This document shows positions 6,637-7,690 of a stretch of DNA of 7,690 nucleotides, one piece after another; position 1 is the first letter of the stretch, and the number at the start of each line of letters is the position of its first letter. This stretch comes from Desulfovibrio sp. (lineage in GTDB: Bacteria > Desulfobacterota > Desulfovibrionia > Desulfovibrionales > Desulfovibrionaceae). The notes beneath the pieces were generated by a model. The model saw only the letters and a program-made list of their open reading frames with translations. It had not been told where the DNA came from and did no database searches. The stretch spans positions 1 through 7,690 of the forward strand of contig JAISNZ010000016.1 in NCBI GenBank assembly GCA_031275955.1, written 5' to 3'. Both the position numbers and the translations under genes were made by a program.

Positions 6637-6684
6637 CGCCGCGAACCGGAAAGGCATGTCCCTTTTCCCGTTCGCGGCGTTTTT
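6637..6684 (+). terminator. Strong intrinsic terminator just before the adhesin (third hairpin)
   Basis: CGCCGCGAAC (6637-6646) is perfectly complementary to GTTCGCGGCG (6670-6679). The pairing continues inward as GGAAAGG / CCTTTTCC with one mismatch and one bulge, leaving CATGTC as the loop. TTTTT follows at 6680-6684. The hairpin ends only 32 bp before ATG 6717, leaving too little room for a full promoter downstream. Transcripts of the adhesin therefore probably pass through it. The 3' arm GCGGCG (6674-6679) could also pair with CGCCGC at 6692-6697, an alternative fold that would disrupt the terminator. Confidence 0.75.
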
Positions 6685-6707
6685 CTTGACCCGCCGCCCA
6701 CAGAACC

Positions 6708-6712
6708 GGAGG
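6708..6712 (+). promoter_or_regulatory. Ribosome binding site of the adhesin gene
   Basis: GGAGG is followed by a short 4-nt spacer (ACCG) to ATG 6717. It decides the start: no other in-frame start exists between the TGA at 6687 and this ATG. Confidence 0.75.
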
Positions 6713-6716
6713 ACCG

Positions 6717-7690
6717 ATGAAGACTGCGTCCGCATATCCCGGAAAAGACTTGCGGGCACACGCAGCCTTTTTTTCGCGCGGGGGCTGTGCCGCCTGCTTC
6801 CTGATTCTGGCTCTGTGCCTGCCCGGGCCTGCCGCGTTCGCGCCTGCGCCGGCCAGCGCCGCCGGCCACAAGCCTGTTCCGCGGCTTCTGAGCAGCCCGG
6901 AACTGGCGGCCGACATTGAGAAAACGCTGGAAGCGGAGAAGCGGGGGGCGCGGGGGACCCGCTTTCCTGCCGGGGATGTCCGGAGGGCCAGCGCCGCCGG
7001 CCACAAACCTGTTCCGCGGCTTCAAAGCAGCCCTGAACTGGCGGCCGACATTGAGAAAACGCTGGAAGAGGAGAAGCGGGGGGCGCGGGGGATCCGCTTC
7101 CCTGCCGGGGGTGTCCGGAGGGGCAGCGCCCCTTCGGCCGCTTCCCCCCGACCCCTGTCGCCCCTCCTGCTGGAACAGGCGGCGTCCTTTCTTGGTGTTC
7201 CGGTTCCCGTCCGGCCGGGCATGGACGAGGGGTTGGGCTTCCATCAGGACGGCACGGTACGCAAGGCGGGAGGCAGCGCCTCTTCCGGCCCTTCGGAGAA
7301 CGGCCAACGCGCCGGCGCCTACATGCGTTCCGGCCTGGACGGCTACGGCCTGGGCAATGGTCTGTATGGCGCGGGATATGGCCCCGGCTACGATCCTTTG
7401 ACCGGGCGACATGATCCCACGCGCGGCGGACGCCGGACAAGCGACCAGACCCGCGATTTCAGCGACTTTGACCCTCTGCGCATGGCGCAGGATCGCGCCC
7501 TGTCCTGGAGCATGGGCTTTCTCAACTCTTCCGCCGAATCCCTGTTGTCCGGCATAACGGACAACGGCCGCGCCCGCTTGAATTTCACCATTGACTGGGA
7601 TGGACATTTTCAGGGCGAGGGGGACGTGCTCCTGCCGTTCTATGATTCGCGACACACGACGATCTTCATGCAGATCGGGGCGCGGAGCAT
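6717..7690 (+). CDS. Inverse autotransporter (intimin/invasin-like) adhesin, 5' part
   Basis: The first 324 codons are in the window; the gene runs off the right edge. The N terminus has a long charged n-region, then a hydrophobic core CFLILALCLPGPAAFA (about 27-42), giving an extended Sec signal peptide as in many autotransporters, cut near residues 42-48. Two nearly identical 45-residue units follow (46-90, 91-135). A Pro/Ser/Gly-rich stretch comes next, with a Gly/Tyr-rich patch GYGLGNGLYGAGYGPGY at 209-225. From about 260 the sequence matches the opening of the inverse autotransporter beta-domain: SMGFLNSSAESLL, then LNFTIDWDG, GEGDVLLPFYD (300-310) and IFMQIGA (316-322). In this family the N-terminal barrel sits in the outer membrane and the C-terminal part is exported to the surface, often as Ig-like adhesive domains; those lie beyond the window. 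GGAGG precedes ATG 6717. Function in adhesion is inferred from the family. Confidence 0.85.
   Translation, partial: MKTASAYPGKDLRAHAAFFSRGGCAACFLILALCLPGPAAFAPAPASAAGHKPVPRLLSSPELAADIEKTLEAEKRGARGTRFPAGDVRRASAAGHKPVPRLQSSPELAADIEKTLEEEKRGARGIRFPAGGVRRGSAPSAASPRPLSPLLLEQAASFLGVPVPVRPGMDEGLGFHQDGTVRKAGGSASSGPSENGQRAGAYMRSGLDGYGLGNGLYGAGYGPGYDPLTGRHDPTRGGRRTSDQTRDFSDFDPLRMAQDRALSWSMGFLNSSAESLLSGITDNGRARLNFTIDWDGHFQGEGDVLLPFYDSRHTTIFMQIGARS
6852..7121 (+). repeat. Tandem 135-bp duplication inside the adhesin gene
   Basis: Units 6852-6986 and 6987-7121 differ at about 8 of 135 bases (roughly 94% identical), and each encodes 45 residues in frame. Each runs from ASAAGHKPVPRL through SSPELAADIEKTLE and KRGARG to FPAG-VRR. 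Differences include Leu-Gln, Ala-Glu, Thr-Ile and Asp-Gly changes plus three silent ones. The part PELAADIEKTLEAEKRGARG looks like an amphipathic charged helix. The units lie between the signal peptide and the barrel, so they should be periplasmic. Confidence 0.93.

Noticed and set aside
6567..7655. Minus-strand open frame of 362 aa over the adhesin
   Set aside because: It is antisense to the inverse autotransporter; its apparent internal repeats are only the reverse of the 135-bp duplication.

Overview
The window is GC-rich, gene-dense DNA from a Gram-negative bacterium. A signal-peptide-bearing peptidoglycan carboxypeptidase of the Csd4/Pgp1 type and an inverse autotransporter adhesin both imply an outer membrane and a shaped, probably curved or helical, cell. 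My best guess is a Desulfovibrio-like deltaproteobacterium. This is inferred from protein character and base composition and was not tested by a search.

Left half (minus strand, reading right to left): an AEC-family membrane transporter (3909-2944), then about 280 bp holding a 164-bp hairpin-rich element with terminal inverted repeats, then a small unrecognised protein with a strong ribosome binding site (2661-2428), then mutS (2186 to beyond the left edge). The mutS 3' end lies outside the window, but the mismatch-binding, connector, core/clamp and most of the ATPase parts are present.

Centre: a 331-bp divergent intergenic region (3910-4240). It holds a cluster of hairpins next to the transporter start and a perfect-period 3 x 15-bp tandem repeat.

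Right half (plus strand): a secreted M14 zinc carboxypeptidase of the Csd4/Pgp1 type (4241-6211), whose first zinc ligand is Gln instead of His. It is followed by a 505-bp gap (6212-6716) and a partial inverse autotransporter (6717 to beyond the right edge). The gap contains a pure (CA)20 microsatellite, a small inverted repeat and three successive hairpins, two of them with the form of intrinsic terminators. The second terminator lies only about 33 bp upstream of the adhesin start codon. The adhesin carries a young 2 x 45-residue tandem duplication just after its signal peptide.

The right half deals with the cell envelope: one protein trims peptidoglycan peptides and the other is displayed on the surface. 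The most interesting part is the adhesin control region. A long dinucleotide tract and tandem terminators sit just upstream of a surface protein, which suggests phase-variable and/or attenuated expression. mutS in the same window is relevant because mismatch repair normally restrains slippage in such tracts.
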